A stretch of 64,000 nucleotides of DNA, from NCBI RefSeq assembly GCF_003730135.1, contig NZ_RJVO01000002.1:1-64000 (forward strand), given 5' to 3'. The position numbers and the translations under genes are program-made. The notes below the pieces were generated by a model. It made no database searches. It saw only the letters and a program-made list of their open reading frames with translations, and was not told the origin of the DNA. The DNA is from Stagnimonas aquatica. Lineage in GTDB: Bacteria; Pseudomonadota; Gammaproteobacteria; Nevskiales; Nevskiaceae. Of this stretch, positions 36,680 through 48,364 are shown piece by piece; the stretch's first letter is position 1; the number at the start of each line of letters is the position of its first letter.

Positions 36680-38326
36680 ATGAAACGCATCCTGAGCTTG
36701 TTCGCGGCCTTCGCCGCCAGCCCGGTCTTCGCTGCCGCCCTCGAGGGCGAGGCCGTGAAGCAGGCCACCAACTGGACCGCCATCAGCATGTTCTTCGCCT
36801 TCGTGGCGCTGACGCTGGGCATCACCTACTGGGCAGCGCGACGCACCAAGTCGCGTGCCGACTTCTACGCCGCCGGCGGCGGCATCACCGGCTTCCAGAA
36901 CGGCCTCGCCATCGCCGGCGACTACATGAGCGCCGCCAGCTTCCTGGGCATCTCCGCCCTGGTGTTCGGCTCCGGCTTCGACGGCCTGATCTACTCCATC
37001 GGCTTCCTGGTCGGCTGGCCAGTGGTCACCTTCCTGGTCGCCGAACGCCTGCGCAATCTCGGCAAGTACACCTTCGCCGACGTCGCCAGCTACCGCCTGG
37101 AGCAGAAGCCGATCCGCACCCTCGCGGCGGTCGGCACGCTGACCACGGTGTCGTTCTATCTGATCGCGCAGATGGTCGGCGCCGGCCAGCTCATCAAGCT
37201 GCTGTTCGGCCTGGACTATTCCACCGCCGTGGTCGCGGTCGGCGTGCTGATGATCGTCTACGTGACCTTCGGCGGCATGCTCGCCACTACCTGGGTGCAG
37301 ATCATCAAGGCGGTGCTGCTGCTCGGCGGCGCCAGCTTCATGGCCTACATGGTCATGCAGAAGATGGGCTTCTCCTTGGACACCCTGTTCTCCCGCGCGG
37401 TCGAGGTGCACAAGGACCACAACGCCATCATGGCGCCCGGCACCCTGGTCAAGGATCCGATCTCGGCGATCTCCCTCGGCCTGGCGCTGATGTTCGGCAC
37501 CGCCGGCCTGCCGCACATCCTGATGCGCTTCTTCACCGTCAAGGATGCCCAGGAAGCCCGCAAGAGCGTGTTCTACGCCACCGGTTTCATCGGCTACTTC
37601 TACATCCTCACCTTCATCATCGGCTTCGGCGCCATCGTGCTGGTCGGCACCGACACCTTCTACCTCGATGACAAGGGTCTGCGCGGCGGCAACAACATGG
37701 CCGCCATCCACCTCGCCCATGCGGTCGGCGGCGATGTCTTCCTCGGCTTCATCTCGGCGGTGGCCTTCGCCACCATCCTGGCGGTGGTGGCCGGACTGAC
37801 GCTGTCCGGCGCCAGCGCGGTCTCGCACGATCTCTACGCCAGCGTGTTCCGCAAGGGGCAGGTGAACGACAAGGACGAGGTGTTCGTCTCCAAGATGGCG
37901 ACCCTGGCCCTGGGCGTCCTGGCGATCATCCTGGGCATCCTGTTCGAGAAGCAGAACGTCGCCTTCATGGTCGGCCTGGCCTTCGCGGTCGCCGCCTCGG
38001 CCAACTTCCCGATCCTGCTGATGTCGATCTTCTGGAAGGGCTTCACCACCCGCGGCGCGGTGCTCGGTGGCGGCCTGGGCCTGGTGACGGCGGTGACCCT
38101 CACGGTGATCGGCCCGGCGGTGTGGGTGAAGACCTTCGGCCACGCCGCTGCGATCTTCCCCTACGACAACCCGGCGCTGTTCAGCATGGCCATCGCCTTC
38201 TTCGGCTGCTGGCTGGGCTCGGTGACCGACTCCAGCGCCCGCGCACGCCGCGAGCAGGGCCGCTTCCAGGCGCAGATGATCCGCTCGGAAACCGGCTACG
38301 GCGCGAGCACCGCCGCCAGCCACTGA
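36680..38326 (+). CDS. actP: Cation/acetate symporter ActP
   Basis: The 548-residue sodium:solute symporter begins with a signal-like helix ([20 protein letters not shown]). It continues [40 protein letters not shown] and [16 protein letters not shown], the ActP signature. About thirteen helices follow. It takes up acetate and short-chain acids with sodium. Start ATG 36680 follows GAGG and lies 19 bp after the DUF485 stop. It is followed after 118 bp by acs, so uptake and activation are encoded together. Length is normal for E. coli ActP (549). Confidence 0.95.
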   Translation: MKRILSLFAAFAASPVFAAALEGEAVKQATNWTAISMFFAFVALTLGITYWAARRTKSRADFYAAGGGITGFQNGLAIAGDYMSAASFLGISALVFGSGFDGLIYSIGFLVGWPVVTFLVAERLRNLGKYTFADVASYRLEQKPIRTLAAVGTLTTVSFYLIAQMVGAGQLIKLLFGLDYSTAVVAVGVLMIVYVTFGGMLATTWVQIIKAVLLLGGASFMAYMVMQKMGFSLDTLFSRAVEVHKDHNAIMAPGTLVKDPISAISLGLALMFGTAGLPHILMRFFTVKDAQEARKSVFYATGFIGYFYILTFIIGFGAIVLVGTDTFYLDDKGLRGGNNMAAIHLAHAVGGDVFLGFISAVAFATILAVVAGLTLSGASAVSHDLYASVFRKGQVNDKDEVFVSKMATLALGVLAIILGILFEKQNVAFMVGLAFAVAASANFPILLMSIFWKGFTTRGAVLGGGLGLVTAVTLTVIGPAVWVKTFGHAAAIFPYDNPALFSMAIAFFGCWLGSVTDSSARARREQGRFQAQMIRSETGYGASTAASH

Positions 38327-38444
38327 GCACGGCCGTCGCGCGACGATCCCAAGACCCCGCTGAGGCATACTCGAAATGAAGCCATACGCGCCCTATGAAG
38401 GCTCCCGCAGCGGGGCCGCCGTTCCAACCCAGGAGGACAAGACC

Positions 38445-40403
<1,959 letters not shown>

Positions 40404-40731
40404 AACACATCATTGGCACTCAACTGAACGTCGTTTTCAGCACCCGTTCAAGGACCGAATTTGCTTGGTCCTTGAACGGCGCGCTTTATTCGTCCACAGA
40501 ATTAAGAGCCAGATCACAGATTACCTCGCCCAGAGGGTAGTACTAAGATAGGGTGCAGCTATCGGCTAGAAAGCGGAGAAGTGCCGATTGTTCCTGACTT
40601 CGGTGAGGGACTTCAGATTCTGGGGACGTTAGGGAAAACGGGACAACGCTGGTTTCACTAGGGTGCGGAGAATTAGCTTCTCGGTGGCCTTCGTTTCTAG
40701 CGTTAACCACGGTGTAGGGGGGGGGCGAACA
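40404..40731. other. Gene-free interval between acs and the large lipoprotein
   Basis: About 330 bp, less GC-rich than its flanks. It contains the 13-bp-stem hairpin at 40444-40479 and a G-rich run at 40716-40724 that may serve as a ribosome site for GTG 40732. I see no riboswitch signature and no convincing small gene; antisense frames here are weak. Confidence 0.5.
40444..40479 (+). terminator. Long hairpin after acs, probable terminator
   Basis: A perfect 13-bp inverted repeat (CCGTTCAAGGACC with GGTCCTTGAACGG) closes a ten-base loop 40 bp after the acs stop. Only a short T-rich stretch (CTTTATT) follows, so termination may be partial. Its length and symmetry could also suit a protein-binding site. 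Confidence 0.6.
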
Positions 40732-43560
40732 GTGATTACTTTCTTTTCTCCGGCGGCTTGGATCCACACACAAGAAATCGGCCCCGCCTCGGCAAACTGG
40801 CCTCGAGCCGCAATCGCCTATGGCCTAGCCTGTGTGGTCTTGCTGTTGAGCTCATGTGGAGGTGGAGGTAGTGGTGGGACTGATACACCTCCAGAACCGA
40901 CGAGAGCGTTGGCAGTTTCTTCGACGGGCACAGGACAAGGCCGCGTAGTCTCGGTTCCATCGGGCATTGATTGCCCGACTACCTGTACCGCTAATTTCCC
41001 ACAAGGCAGCATCGTGCGTCTTTCGGCCACCGCCATCGACGACTCGACCTTTGATAGCTGGGGCACTCCGTGTTCAGGAGCTGGCGAGTGCCAACTCACC
41101 ATGTCGGCAGACCGAAGTGTCTCCGCCCGCTTCTTACAAAAGCCCATCGAGACCCCGAAAATCCTGACCGTTTCCTTGACCGGAACTGGTCTGGGCCGCG
41201 TAGTTTCGGTTCCATCGGGCATCGATTGCCCAACCACCTGTACCGCCAACTTCTCACAAGGTAGTACCGTGCGTCTTTCGGCCACCGCCGAAGATGATTC
41301 GACGTTCGATAGCTGGGGCGCTCCGTGTTCGGGCATTGGCGAGTGCCAAATCACCATGTCGACAGGCCGCAGTGTAGCCGCGCGCTTCCTGCCGACACCC
41401 CCAGAGATTGCGAATGCCAATCTCAGTGCCGAGTACACGCCTGACACGGCGACACTCACCTTGACTTGGCAAGACGTTTTGACCGACGAATCTGCATACC
41501 GTGTCGAGTCGCAGCCGGCCACGAATGCGAAGGCTTCGACCTGGGAGGTCGAGGAGTCCCTGTCTGCTACAGAGGGCCAAGGAAATACATACACCTGGCT
41601 GCGATCAACCAGCGAAAAACGGCGCTACCGCGTGGTATCCCTTCGACCCTCCGGACAAGCGGTGCTGAGCACCGCATCCGGAGCTGCGGCACTGACCGTC
41701 GATCCCACCTTGGGAGCGAGCATCGCCCTCGATCAGAACGAACCACTTGTTGGCTCGGTGCAACTGAGCATTCAGTCCGTTGTGGGCAACCCAACAAGGG
41801 TCACCTACTTCGTCGATACCCGCGAACTGACCAGCGGCACAGTGGGGCCGCTGTTTCCGGCCACCTGGTCAACACCGGCGTGGGGCAACGGCTCTCACCT
41901 GCTCAACGCAAGAATTCGGTTCGGATCGGACAACTATGTGCTGATCAAACGCACAGCCGAAGTGGCGAACCCGGACTTGAACGCAAACCTGCAGATCAAA
42001 GGATCGGGCGGTGTGGTGCGGGCAATTGTTACCGCCGCGTCCGACACAGCCATCACCAACGTCACGTTTTATCTGGACAATGAGCAAACCCTTTCGCTAA
42101 GTCAGAAGAACGGCTGCGCCAACCCGGACGAATGCGAGTTCGAAGGCGACGCCGACGCCTACATTTGGGAGTGGGATACACGAACGGCCACGGCTGGCAC
42201 CCACGTCGTAAGCGCAGTCGTTACCGACGCTCACGCCGAATCGCTCACCCTGACAAAGACCTTCGAGGTCAACAACTATCCCCGTATACATCTGACCAGT
42301 CCGGAGCAATGGTCCATCGTCGGAACCGAGCTGCAAATCTCCGGACAGGTCAATGACGATCAGCCGGACCCGAAAATCACGGTTACGCTGGGCGACATCA
42401 CCATACTCAAGACGTCCGGAAACGACTTCTCAGTTAGCTACGACCTGTCAGGCCTCCCGGAGGGAACCTACACACTGAAAGTTTCGGCGCGCGATGCTGG
42501 CAACAACCTCAGCAGCCTGTCCACTCCAATAATCTACGCGCCACTCGCGGCAACGCAGTTTGAGCGCCTGCTGTCCTTGGGTGCGGGTGGAGAACTGCTG
42601 GACGCCAAAGACGGCAAGATCCTGTACCGCACCAGCAATAGAGAAATCCGCCTGCGGCAGTTCTCCGGAAGCGAATCCTTGATCACAAACCTGGATTCGG
42701 AAACCGGTGCGTCGAGCTTCCAGATTGCCGGTACGCGCGTGGTCTGGTCCAGTCGCCCACCTGAAAACAACTTCGCCAGACTTCGGGTCTGGAACGCCGG
42801 TGCGATCACGGATCATGGGCCAGCCAATGCCGCTAGCATCAATCCCGTAGCCAAGTGGCCGTTCGTGGCTTGGAGCACGACCAATTCGTTGCGCGTCCGC
42901 AATCTCGAAACGGGAATGGAATCGGTGATTAGTCGACAGAGCGGCCAAACCCTGGGCTCCGATGGCTTCGATCTGCAGGCAAACAGCGACGACAGCGCGA
43001 CGGTGTTTTACTGGGCATCGATGCAATCAAGCGGCGGCGGCCCGTCAGAGCAAAGTGTGTACCTCTACAACACCGCCACCACCACATCGACCAAGCTCAG
43101 CGCAGATGGCAATCACGATAGAAAAGTGAGCACCAACGGTAGCAGCGTGGTGTGGCAAAGGGAGTTGGCCGATGGCGCAAAGCAGCTGGTACACGCTGCC
43201 TACAGCGCGCCTGCGGTGCAGTCCATCCTTAGTCCAGCCTTTAGTGCCTTCCACGGCGCGAAAGGCAGCCTGGTGGTCTGGTCCGAGCCACTGGGAGATA
43301 GCACCCAGATCAAAATTCGCAGCTCCGACGGTTCCATCAATGCCTTGGAACCAGTGCCAAGCCCCACAACTGTGCAATCTGTGGGTGGGCACAGTGCTCT
43401 ACTTTGGCACCAGAATAAAACCAAGATCTGGTCAGATGGGGCACTGACAGACATTCTTCCGGCGCTGGTCAAGGGACGCCTTGATGAAAATAGGGCCTAC
43501 CTGATCGTCAGCACCGAGCAAGTGCTATATCGCCAAAAGCCGGCGCAGCTACCACCTTAG
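40732..43560 (+). CDS. Large lipoprotein with tandem InlB-like repeats and a C-terminal repeat domain, unknown
   Basis: The 942-residue protein starts at GTG 40732 after a G-rich run; the frame is open to GTG 40663. An N-terminal helix ends in a lipobox (VVLLLSSC, then Gly-rich), so it is probably an outer-membrane or surface lipoprotein. Residues 59-229 are two 85-residue repeats of the divergent InlB B-repeat type. Each carries VVSVPSGIDCPTTCTANF and FDSWG-x-PCSG-x-GECQ, with four Cys that probably form disulfides. Beta-sandwich, Ig-like segments follow (LPEGTYTLKVSARDAGNNLS). The C-terminal 350 residues have VVWSSRPP, VVWQREL and VVWSEPLG blocks resembling a beta-propeller of the TolB type. 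Function is unknown; adhesion or envelope binding is a guess. Confidence 0.78.
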   Translation: MITFFSPAAWIHTQEIGPASANWPRAAIAYGLACVVLLLSSCGGGGSGGTDTPPEPTRALAVSSTGTGQGRVVSVPSGIDCPTTCTANFPQGSIVRLSATAIDDSTFDSWGTPCSGAGECQLTMSADRSVSARFLQKPIETPKILTVSLTGTGLGRVVSVPSGIDCPTTCTANFSQGSTVRLSATAEDDSTFDSWGAPCSGIGECQITMSTGRSVAARFLPTPPEIANANLSAEYTPDTATLTLTWQDVLTDESAYRVESQPATNAKASTWEVEESLSATEGQGNTYTWLRSTSEKRRYRVVSLRPSGQAVLSTASGAAALTVDPTLGASIALDQNEPLVGSVQLSIQSVVGNPTRVTYFVDTRELTSGTVGPLFPATWSTPAWGNGSHLLNARIRFGSDNYVLIKRTAEVANPDLNANLQIKGSGGVVRAIVTAASDTAITNVTFYLDNEQTLSLSQKNGCANPDECEFEGDADAYIWEWDTRTATAGTHVVSAVVTDAHAESLTLTKTFEVNNYPRIHLTSPEQWSIVGTELQISGQVNDDQPDPKITVTLGDITILKTSGNDFSVSYDLSGLPEGTYTLKVSARDAGNNLSSLSTPIIYAPLAATQFERLLSLGAGGELLDAKDGKILYRTSNREIRLRQFSGSESLITNLDSETGASSFQIAGTRVVWSSRPPENNFARLRVWNAGAITDHGPANAASINPVAKWPFVAWSTTNSLRVRNLETGMESVISRQSGQTLGSDGFDLQANSDDSATVFYWASMQSSGGGPSEQSVYLYNTATTTSTKLSADGNHDRKVSTNGSSVVWQRELADGAKQLVHAAYSAPAVQSILSPAFSAFHGAKGSLVVWSEPLGDSTQIKIRSSDGSINALEPVPSPTTVQSVGGHSALLWHQNKTKIWSDGALTDILPALVKGRLDENRAYLIVSTEQVLYRQKPAQLPP
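40906..41415 (+). repeat. Tandem 255-bp repeat inside the lipoprotein gene
   Basis: Two in-frame copies of exactly 255 bp (40906-41160 and 41161-41415), each encoding 85 residues, with about 80% identical amino acids by eye. They share the CGCGTAGT-CTCGGTTCCAT type core. High DNA identity suggests recent duplication and possible copy-number change. Confidence 0.88.
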
Positions 43561-43618
43561 TTTCAAAAGCGACGATCCAACAGTTGGCGGGGAGCCGCCA
43601 TGGCCCGACACTAGCGGG

Positions 43619-45490
43619 ATGCAAAATCCCCTCCAACTTTCACTCCAGACGTCCCTCAAGCAGCACTTCGGTTTCGATCACTTCCGCCCCGGCCAGGAGT
43701 CCATCGTTGTTGATGCCCTGGCACACCGCGACCTTCTGGCGGTAATGCCCACCGGCGGCGGCAAGAGTCTTTGCTTCCAGTTGCCGGCGCTGCTGATGCC
43801 GGGAGTGATGGTGGTGGTCTCGCCGCTGATCGCGCTGATGCAGGACCAGGTGCGGCTCCTGGCCGACAACGGCATCGCCGCCACCTTCCTCAACTCCAGC
43901 CTCAAGGCCGGCGAAGGCGGCGAGCGCATGGGCGCCTTGCTGCGCGGCGAGATCAAGCTGCTGTACCTGGCGCCCGAACGCTTGCTGAGCAGCGAATTCC
44001 TCGACGGCTTCCTGCCGCGTCTGGCGGAAGCGCAGGGCATCTCCGCGTTCACGCTCGACGAGGCGCATTGCGTCAGCGAATGGGGCCATGACTTCCGCCC
44101 CGAGTACCGGCAACTGTCGCGTCTGCGCGAGCGCTTTCCACAGGTGCCGGTCTACGCCTTCACCGCCACCGCCACGCCCCGGGTGCGGAGCGACATCATC
44201 CGCCAACTGGCATTGCGGGAACCGGCGGTGCACGTCGCCAGCTTCGACCGCCACAACCTCTACTACGCGGTCAAACCCAAGACCTCGCGCACCTACGGCG
44301 AGCTGCTGGCGCAGGCGCGCGCCGGTGGCGCCGGCATCGTCTACTGCCTGTCGCGCAAGCGGGTGGACGAGCTGAGCCAGAAGCTCCGGGCCGATGGCAT
44401 CGCCGCCCTGCCCTACCACGCCGGCCTCGACGCCGAGACCCGCAGCCAGAACCAGGAACGCTACATCCGCGATGACGTCTCGGTGATGGTCGCCACGGTG
44501 GCCTTCGGCATGGGCATCAACAAGCCCGACGTGCGCTGGGTACTGCACTACGACCTGCCGAAGTCGCTGGAGGGCTACTACCAGGAGGCCGGCCGCGCCG
44601 GCCGCGACGGCGAGCCGGCACGATGCACGCTCTACTTCGGCGCCGGCGACATCCACACCGCCGAGTTCCTGATCGCCCAGAAGCTCGATCCGGTCACCAG
44701 CGAGCCCCTGCTGGAAGAGCAGCGCCAGGCGCGCCAGCAGTTGCGCCAGGTGCTGGACTACGCCGAGACCAGCGCCTGCCGGCGGCAGGTGCAGCTCGCC
44801 TATTTCGGCGAAACCTTCGTCGGCCCCTGTGGCGCCTGCGACAACTGCACCACACCGCGCGTCACCGAGGACTGGACGGTCCCCGCCCAGCAACTACTCT
44901 CCACCGTCGCCCGGCTGGCGAAGCTCAACCAGCGCTTCGGCGCCGGGCACATCATCGACATCCTGCGCGGGGCGAAAACCGAGAAGCTGATCCGCCAGAA
45001 CCACGAGACGATCAGCACCTACGGGCTCGGCAAGGACCGGCCGGTGGAGGACTGGCGGCATCTGGCGCGTGTGCTCAAGCACGAGGGCCTGCTGGGCGAG
45101 ACGCAGGACGGCTATCCGGTGCTGACGCTCACCGCCGGGAGCTGGCAGGTGCTCAAGGGCGAGCGTCGGGTCGAGCTGGCGGCGCCACCGAAGGCCGAGA
45201 AAGCACCGCCGCGTGGGCGCGGCAACCGCAGCGCCACCGAAGCGGTGCCGCTGGCCGGCGCCGAGGAGCGGCTGTTCCAGCACCTGCGCGCCCTGCGCAA
45301 ACGGCTCGCCGACGAACAGGGCGTGCCACCGTATGTCGTGTTCGCCGACGCCGCGCTGCGCGCCATGGCGCAGCAGCAGCCGGCAACGCTCACCGCCTTC
45401 GCGGAGATACCCGGCGTCGGCGAAGCCAAGCTCAAGCACTATGGCGAAGCCTTCACCAGCGCGATTCGCGAGGCGCTGGCACCGACCTAA
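43619..45490 (+). CDS. recQ: ATP-dependent DNA helicase RecQ
   Basis: The 623-residue helicase has Walker A MPTGGGKSLCFQLP (Lys49), DEAH box TLDEAHCVSEWGHDFRP, TATATPRVR, motif VI YYQEAGRAGRDGEPA, and the zinc site (SACRRQ and PCGACDNC). An RQC winged helix comes next, and a C-terminal HRDC domain (RKRLADEQGVPPYVVFADAA) ends the protein. RecQ unwinds recombination intermediates in the 3'-5' direction. Length is normal. ATG 43619 is 58 bp after the lipoprotein stop. A basic, Pro/Ala-rich linker separates RQC and HRDC. Confidence 0.96.
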   Translation: MQNPLQLSLQTSLKQHFGFDHFRPGQESIVVDALAHRDLLAVMPTGGGKSLCFQLPALLMPGVMVVVSPLIALMQDQVRLLADNGIAATFLNSSLKAGEGGERMGALLRGEIKLLYLAPERLLSSEFLDGFLPRLAEAQGISAFTLDEAHCVSEWGHDFRPEYRQLSRLRERFPQVPVYAFTATATPRVRSDIIRQLALREPAVHVASFDRHNLYYAVKPKTSRTYGELLAQARAGGAGIVYCLSRKRVDELSQKLRADGIAALPYHAGLDAETRSQNQERYIRDDVSVMVATVAFGMGINKPDVRWVLHYDLPKSLEGYYQEAGRAGRDGEPARCTLYFGAGDIHTAEFLIAQKLDPVTSEPLLEEQRQARQQLRQVLDYAETSACRRQVQLAYFGETFVGPCGACDNCTTPRVTEDWTVPAQQLLSTVARLAKLNQRFGAGHIIDILRGAKTEKLIRQNHETISTYGLGKDRPVEDWRHLARVLKHEGLLGETQDGYPVLTLTAGSWQVLKGERRVELAAPPKAEKAPPRGRGNRSATEAVPLAGAEERLFQHLRALRKRLADEQGVPPYVVFADAALRAMAQQQPATLTAFAEIPGVGEAKLKHYGEAFTSAIREALAPT

Positions 45491-45520
45491 ACTGTCCCGA
45501 ATCCGCCATCGGAGACCATC

Positions 45521-46024
45521 ATGTCCGACGCTCTGCGACTGCCCGCGCTCGATCCCGCCAGCCTGCCCGAGCTTCGCGGCAGCGGCTACCCCGAGCCTTA
45601 CAAGTCACGCATGGGCGACCGTGTAAAGCGGCGCCTGGGACCGGCGCTGGGCCTGACGCAGTTCGGCGTGAATCTGGTCCGCCTCGGGCCGGGCGGCCAG
45701 TCGGCGCTGCGCCATTGGCACACCCACGAGGAAGAGTTCGTCTACCTGCTGGAGGGCGAGCTGGTGCTGCGCACGGACGCAGGCGAGCAAGTCCTCCGGG
45801 CCGGTGACTGCGCCGGCTACCCGGCCGGCAATGGCGATGGCCATCAACTGGTGAATCGCGGGGACTCGGTCGCGGTCTATCTGGAGGTCGGCACCCGCGA
45901 CGACGACGACGAGGCGCACTACCCGGACGACGATCTGCTGCTTCGCTACCAGCAGGTCGCGCAGCCGGATGGCGGCTCCCGGCGCGAGATGCTGCCCTTG
46001 CACAAGGACGGCAGGCCGTACTGA
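45521..46024 (+). CDS. Cupin-domain protein
   Basis: The 167-residue protein has the two cupin motifs: ALRHWHTHEEEFVYLLEGEL (G-x5-H-x-H-x3-4-E, metal-binding His/Glu) and CAGYPAGNGDGHQLVNRG (second motif with the third His). The rest is an acidic tail (DDDDEAHYPDDDLLLRY). Such single-domain cupins bind metal and act as small-molecule enzymes or regulators; the substrate here is unknown. It starts 31 bp after recQ and is probably co-transcribed with it. spoT follows 39 bp later. It is cytoplasmic, with no signal. Confidence 0.87.
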   Translation: MSDALRLPALDPASLPELRGSGYPEPYKSRMGDRVKRRLGPALGLTQFGVNLVRLGPGGQSALRHWHTHEEEFVYLLEGELVLRTDAGEQVLRAGDCAGYPAGNGDGHQLVNRGDSVAVYLEVGTRDDDDEAHYPDDDLLLRYQQVAQPDGGSRREMLPLHKDGRPY

Positions 46025-46063
46025 GTCACCAGCGAGGCCCGGTCGCCCAATATACTCCCCGGC

Positions 46064-48256
46064 ATGGATACCCCCAGCCCCTTCTCGCCGCGTCCGCTGA
46101 TCCAGAAGATCGGCACCGCGCTGCGCACGCAGCGGGTGGCGCGGGAGTTCGGTATCGAGACTCTGGTACGTCTGCTCAACGAGTACCTGCCGGAAGAGCA
46201 GGTCGCCGAGGTGCGCCGCGCCTACAACTTCGGCGCCGAGATGCACGCCGGGCAGAACCGCAGCAGCGGCGAGCCCTACATCTACCATCCGCTGGCGGTG
46301 GCGCGCATCCTCGCCGAGATGCGGCTGGATCACGTCACCCTGATCGCCGCGATCCTGCACGACGTGATCGAGGACACCTCGGTGTCCAAGGACGAGATCG
46401 CCCGCCAGTTTGGTTCCGAGGCGGCGAAGCTCGTGGATGGCGTTTCCAAGATCGAGAAGATCGAGGGCATGAGCCGCGTCGAGCGGCAGGCGGAGAGTTT
46501 CCGCAAGCTGCTGCTGGCGATGACCGACGACCTGCGGGTGATCCTGGTCAAGCTCGCCGACCGTCTCCACAACATGCGCACCCTGGGTGCGATGGCGCCG
46601 GAGAAGAAGCGCCGCATCGCCCAGGAAACCCTGGAGATCTACGCGCCCATCGCGCAGCGCCTGGGCATCAACACCCTGCGCCGCGAGCTGGAGGATCTGG
46701 CCTTTGCCAACCTGCATCCGCAACGCTACGAGGTGTTCGTCAAGGCGGTGGGCGAGCGTCTGGGCGATGTGAAGAGCCTGATCCGCGAGATTGAGCAGCG
46801 GCTGTCGAAAGCACTCGCCGAGGAAGGCATCGGCGCCACCGTGATCGGCCGCCAGAAGAGCTACTACAGCATCTACCGCAAGATGCAGAAGAAGCGGCTG
46901 AAGTTTCTCGACGTAATGGACTTGCTGGGCTTTCGCATCGTGGTCGCCAAGCTCGATGAGTGTTACCGCGCGCTGGGCATCGTCCACCACGTCTACAAGC
47001 CGGTGCCGGGTCTGTTCGACGACTACATCGCCAATGCCCGCGGCAACGGCTACCAGAGTCTGCACACCACCTGCGTCGGCCCCGAAGGCAAGAAGATCGA
47101 GATCCAGATCCGCACCCGCGAGATGCACCACATCGCCGAGAGCGGCATCGCCGCGCACTGGCAGTACAAGCTGGGCGGACGCGATGCCGCCAACTCCGCG
47201 CCGCAGGCGCGTGCCCGCGAGTGGTTGCAGATGCTGCTGGACTCGCAGGGCAGCGACGGCGCGCAGGAGCTGGTTGAGAACGTCAAGGTCGATCTGTTCC
47301 CGGACGAGGTCTACGTGTTCACGCCCAAGGGCCAGATCCGCCGGCTACCCAAGGGGGCGACGCCGGTGGATTTCGCCTACACCGTGCACAGCGAGCTGGG
47401 CGATCACTGCGTCGCCGCCCGTATCGAGGGCCATCTGGAACCGCTCAACACGCCACTCAAGAATGGCCAGACGGTGGAGATCATCACCTCCCGTCACGCG
47501 CGGCCCAACGCCGCTTGGCTCAACTACGTGAAGACCGCCAAGGCACGCTCTCGCATCCGCGCTTTCTTGAAGGAACAGCGCGAGGACGAGGCGATCCGGC
47601 TCGGTCGCCGTCTGCTGGAAATCGCCCTGCGCGAACTCAAGCTGCCGCCGACCGTGCTCAATGCCAAGGCAGCGGCTCCGGTGCTGGCCAGCTACCAGCT
47701 GGAGGAGCTGGAGGATCTGTTCATCTCCATCGGCACCGGCGAGCGACTGGCGCCGCTGGTGGCGCGCCACTTCCTGCCGGAATCGGCCACCGGCACCCGC
47801 TCCAGCGACTCCATGCCGCTGGCGGTCGAGGGCACCGAGGGTCTGGTGATCGACTACGCCCGCTGCTGCCGGCCGATTCCCGGCGATCCGATCATTGGCT
47901 ACGTCTCGGCCAGCCGCGGCATCATCATCCACCGCCTCGACTGCGAACACGTGCAGGCGCGCAAGGGCGGCCCGGGCGAGCGGATCGCCCTGGTGTGGTC
48001 GGAGAAGGTGCAGGGCGACTTCCTGGCCGAGCTCAAGCTCAAGGCGCACAACCGCCGTGGCCTGCTGGCCAGCGTCGCCGGCGAGATTTCCGAGGCCGGC
48101 AGCTCCATCGAGAACGTGCAGATGCCTGATCGGTCCGGCGCCGAAGAGGCGGTGGAGATGCGCTTCCTGATCACCGTGAAAGACCGTATCCACCTCGCCC
48201 GAGTCATCAAGCGGGTGCGACGCCTGTCTGCCGTGGAGCGGGTGAGCCGTTCCTAG
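46064..48256 (+). CDS. spoT: Bifunctional (p)ppGpp synthetase/hydrolase
   Basis: The 730-residue protein has an HD hydrolase domain (YHPLAVARILAEMRLDHVTL, then AAILHDVIEDT, with the His-Asp pair). The synthetase domain (GRQKSYYSIYRKMQKKRLKF and RGNGYQSLHTTCVGPEGKK), TGS (VDLFPDEVYVFTPKGQIRRL), a Cys-containing linker domain (CCRPIPGDPIIGYVS) and a C-terminal ACT domain follow. Both catalytic halves look complete, so it should make and degrade the alarmone. In many gammaproteobacteria the order is gmk-rpoZ-spoT-ridA-recG; here gmk and rpoZ are 8 kb to the right on the opposite strand, and ridA and recG are 4.8 kb further along. Confidence 0.96.
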   Translation: MDTPSPFSPRPLIQKIGTALRTQRVAREFGIETLVRLLNEYLPEEQVAEVRRAYNFGAEMHAGQNRSSGEPYIYHPLAVARILAEMRLDHVTLIAAILHDVIEDTSVSKDEIARQFGSEAAKLVDGVSKIEKIEGMSRVERQAESFRKLLLAMTDDLRVILVKLADRLHNMRTLGAMAPEKKRRIAQETLEIYAPIAQRLGINTLRRELEDLAFANLHPQRYEVFVKAVGERLGDVKSLIREIEQRLSKALAEEGIGATVIGRQKSYYSIYRKMQKKRLKFLDVMDLLGFRIVVAKLDECYRALGIVHHVYKPVPGLFDDYIANARGNGYQSLHTTCVGPEGKKIEIQIRTREMHHIAESGIAAHWQYKLGGRDAANSAPQARAREWLQMLLDSQGSDGAQELVENVKVDLFPDEVYVFTPKGQIRRLPKGATPVDFAYTVHSELGDHCVAARIEGHLEPLNTPLKNGQTVEIITSRHARPNAAWLNYVKTAKARSRIRAFLKEQREDEAIRLGRRLLEIALRELKLPPTVLNAKAAAPVLASYQLEELEDLFISIGTGERLAPLVARHFLPESATGTRSSDSMPLAVEGTEGLVIDYARCCRPIPGDPIIGYVSASRGIIIHRLDCEHVQARKGGPGERIALVWSEKVQGDFLAELKLKAHNRRGLLASVAGEISEAGSSIENVQMPDRSGAEEAVEMRFLITVKDRIHLARVIKRVRRLSAVERVSRS

Positions 48257-48302
48257 CGCGGCGACGGCCGATGTGCCGACGGCAGTTGATACACCCCGCC
48301 AG

Positions 48303-48321
48303 AGGCTCGCTGACCGAGCCT
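48303..48321. terminator. Short hairpin between convergent spoT and acetyltransferase genes
   Basis: AGGCTCG and CGAGCCT form a perfect seven-base stem with a five-base loop in the 108-bp interval between two convergent stops. No T run follows on either strand, so it is only a candidate bidirectional terminator. Confidence 0.35.
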
Positions 48322-48364
48322 GCTCCCCAGGGGGCCAACGCATTTCTGCAGGCGCGCTGTCGGC

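Noticed and set aside
36527-38368. A 613-codon minus-strand frame opposite actP
   Set aside because: Same reason: mirror of ActP codons, with repeated His/Gln/Ala/Glu runs and no family pattern.
40404-40731. Possible riboswitch before the large lipoprotein gene
   Set aside because: No c-di-GMP, cobalamin or TPP core could be recognised; only a hairpin close to acs and a G-rich run are seen.
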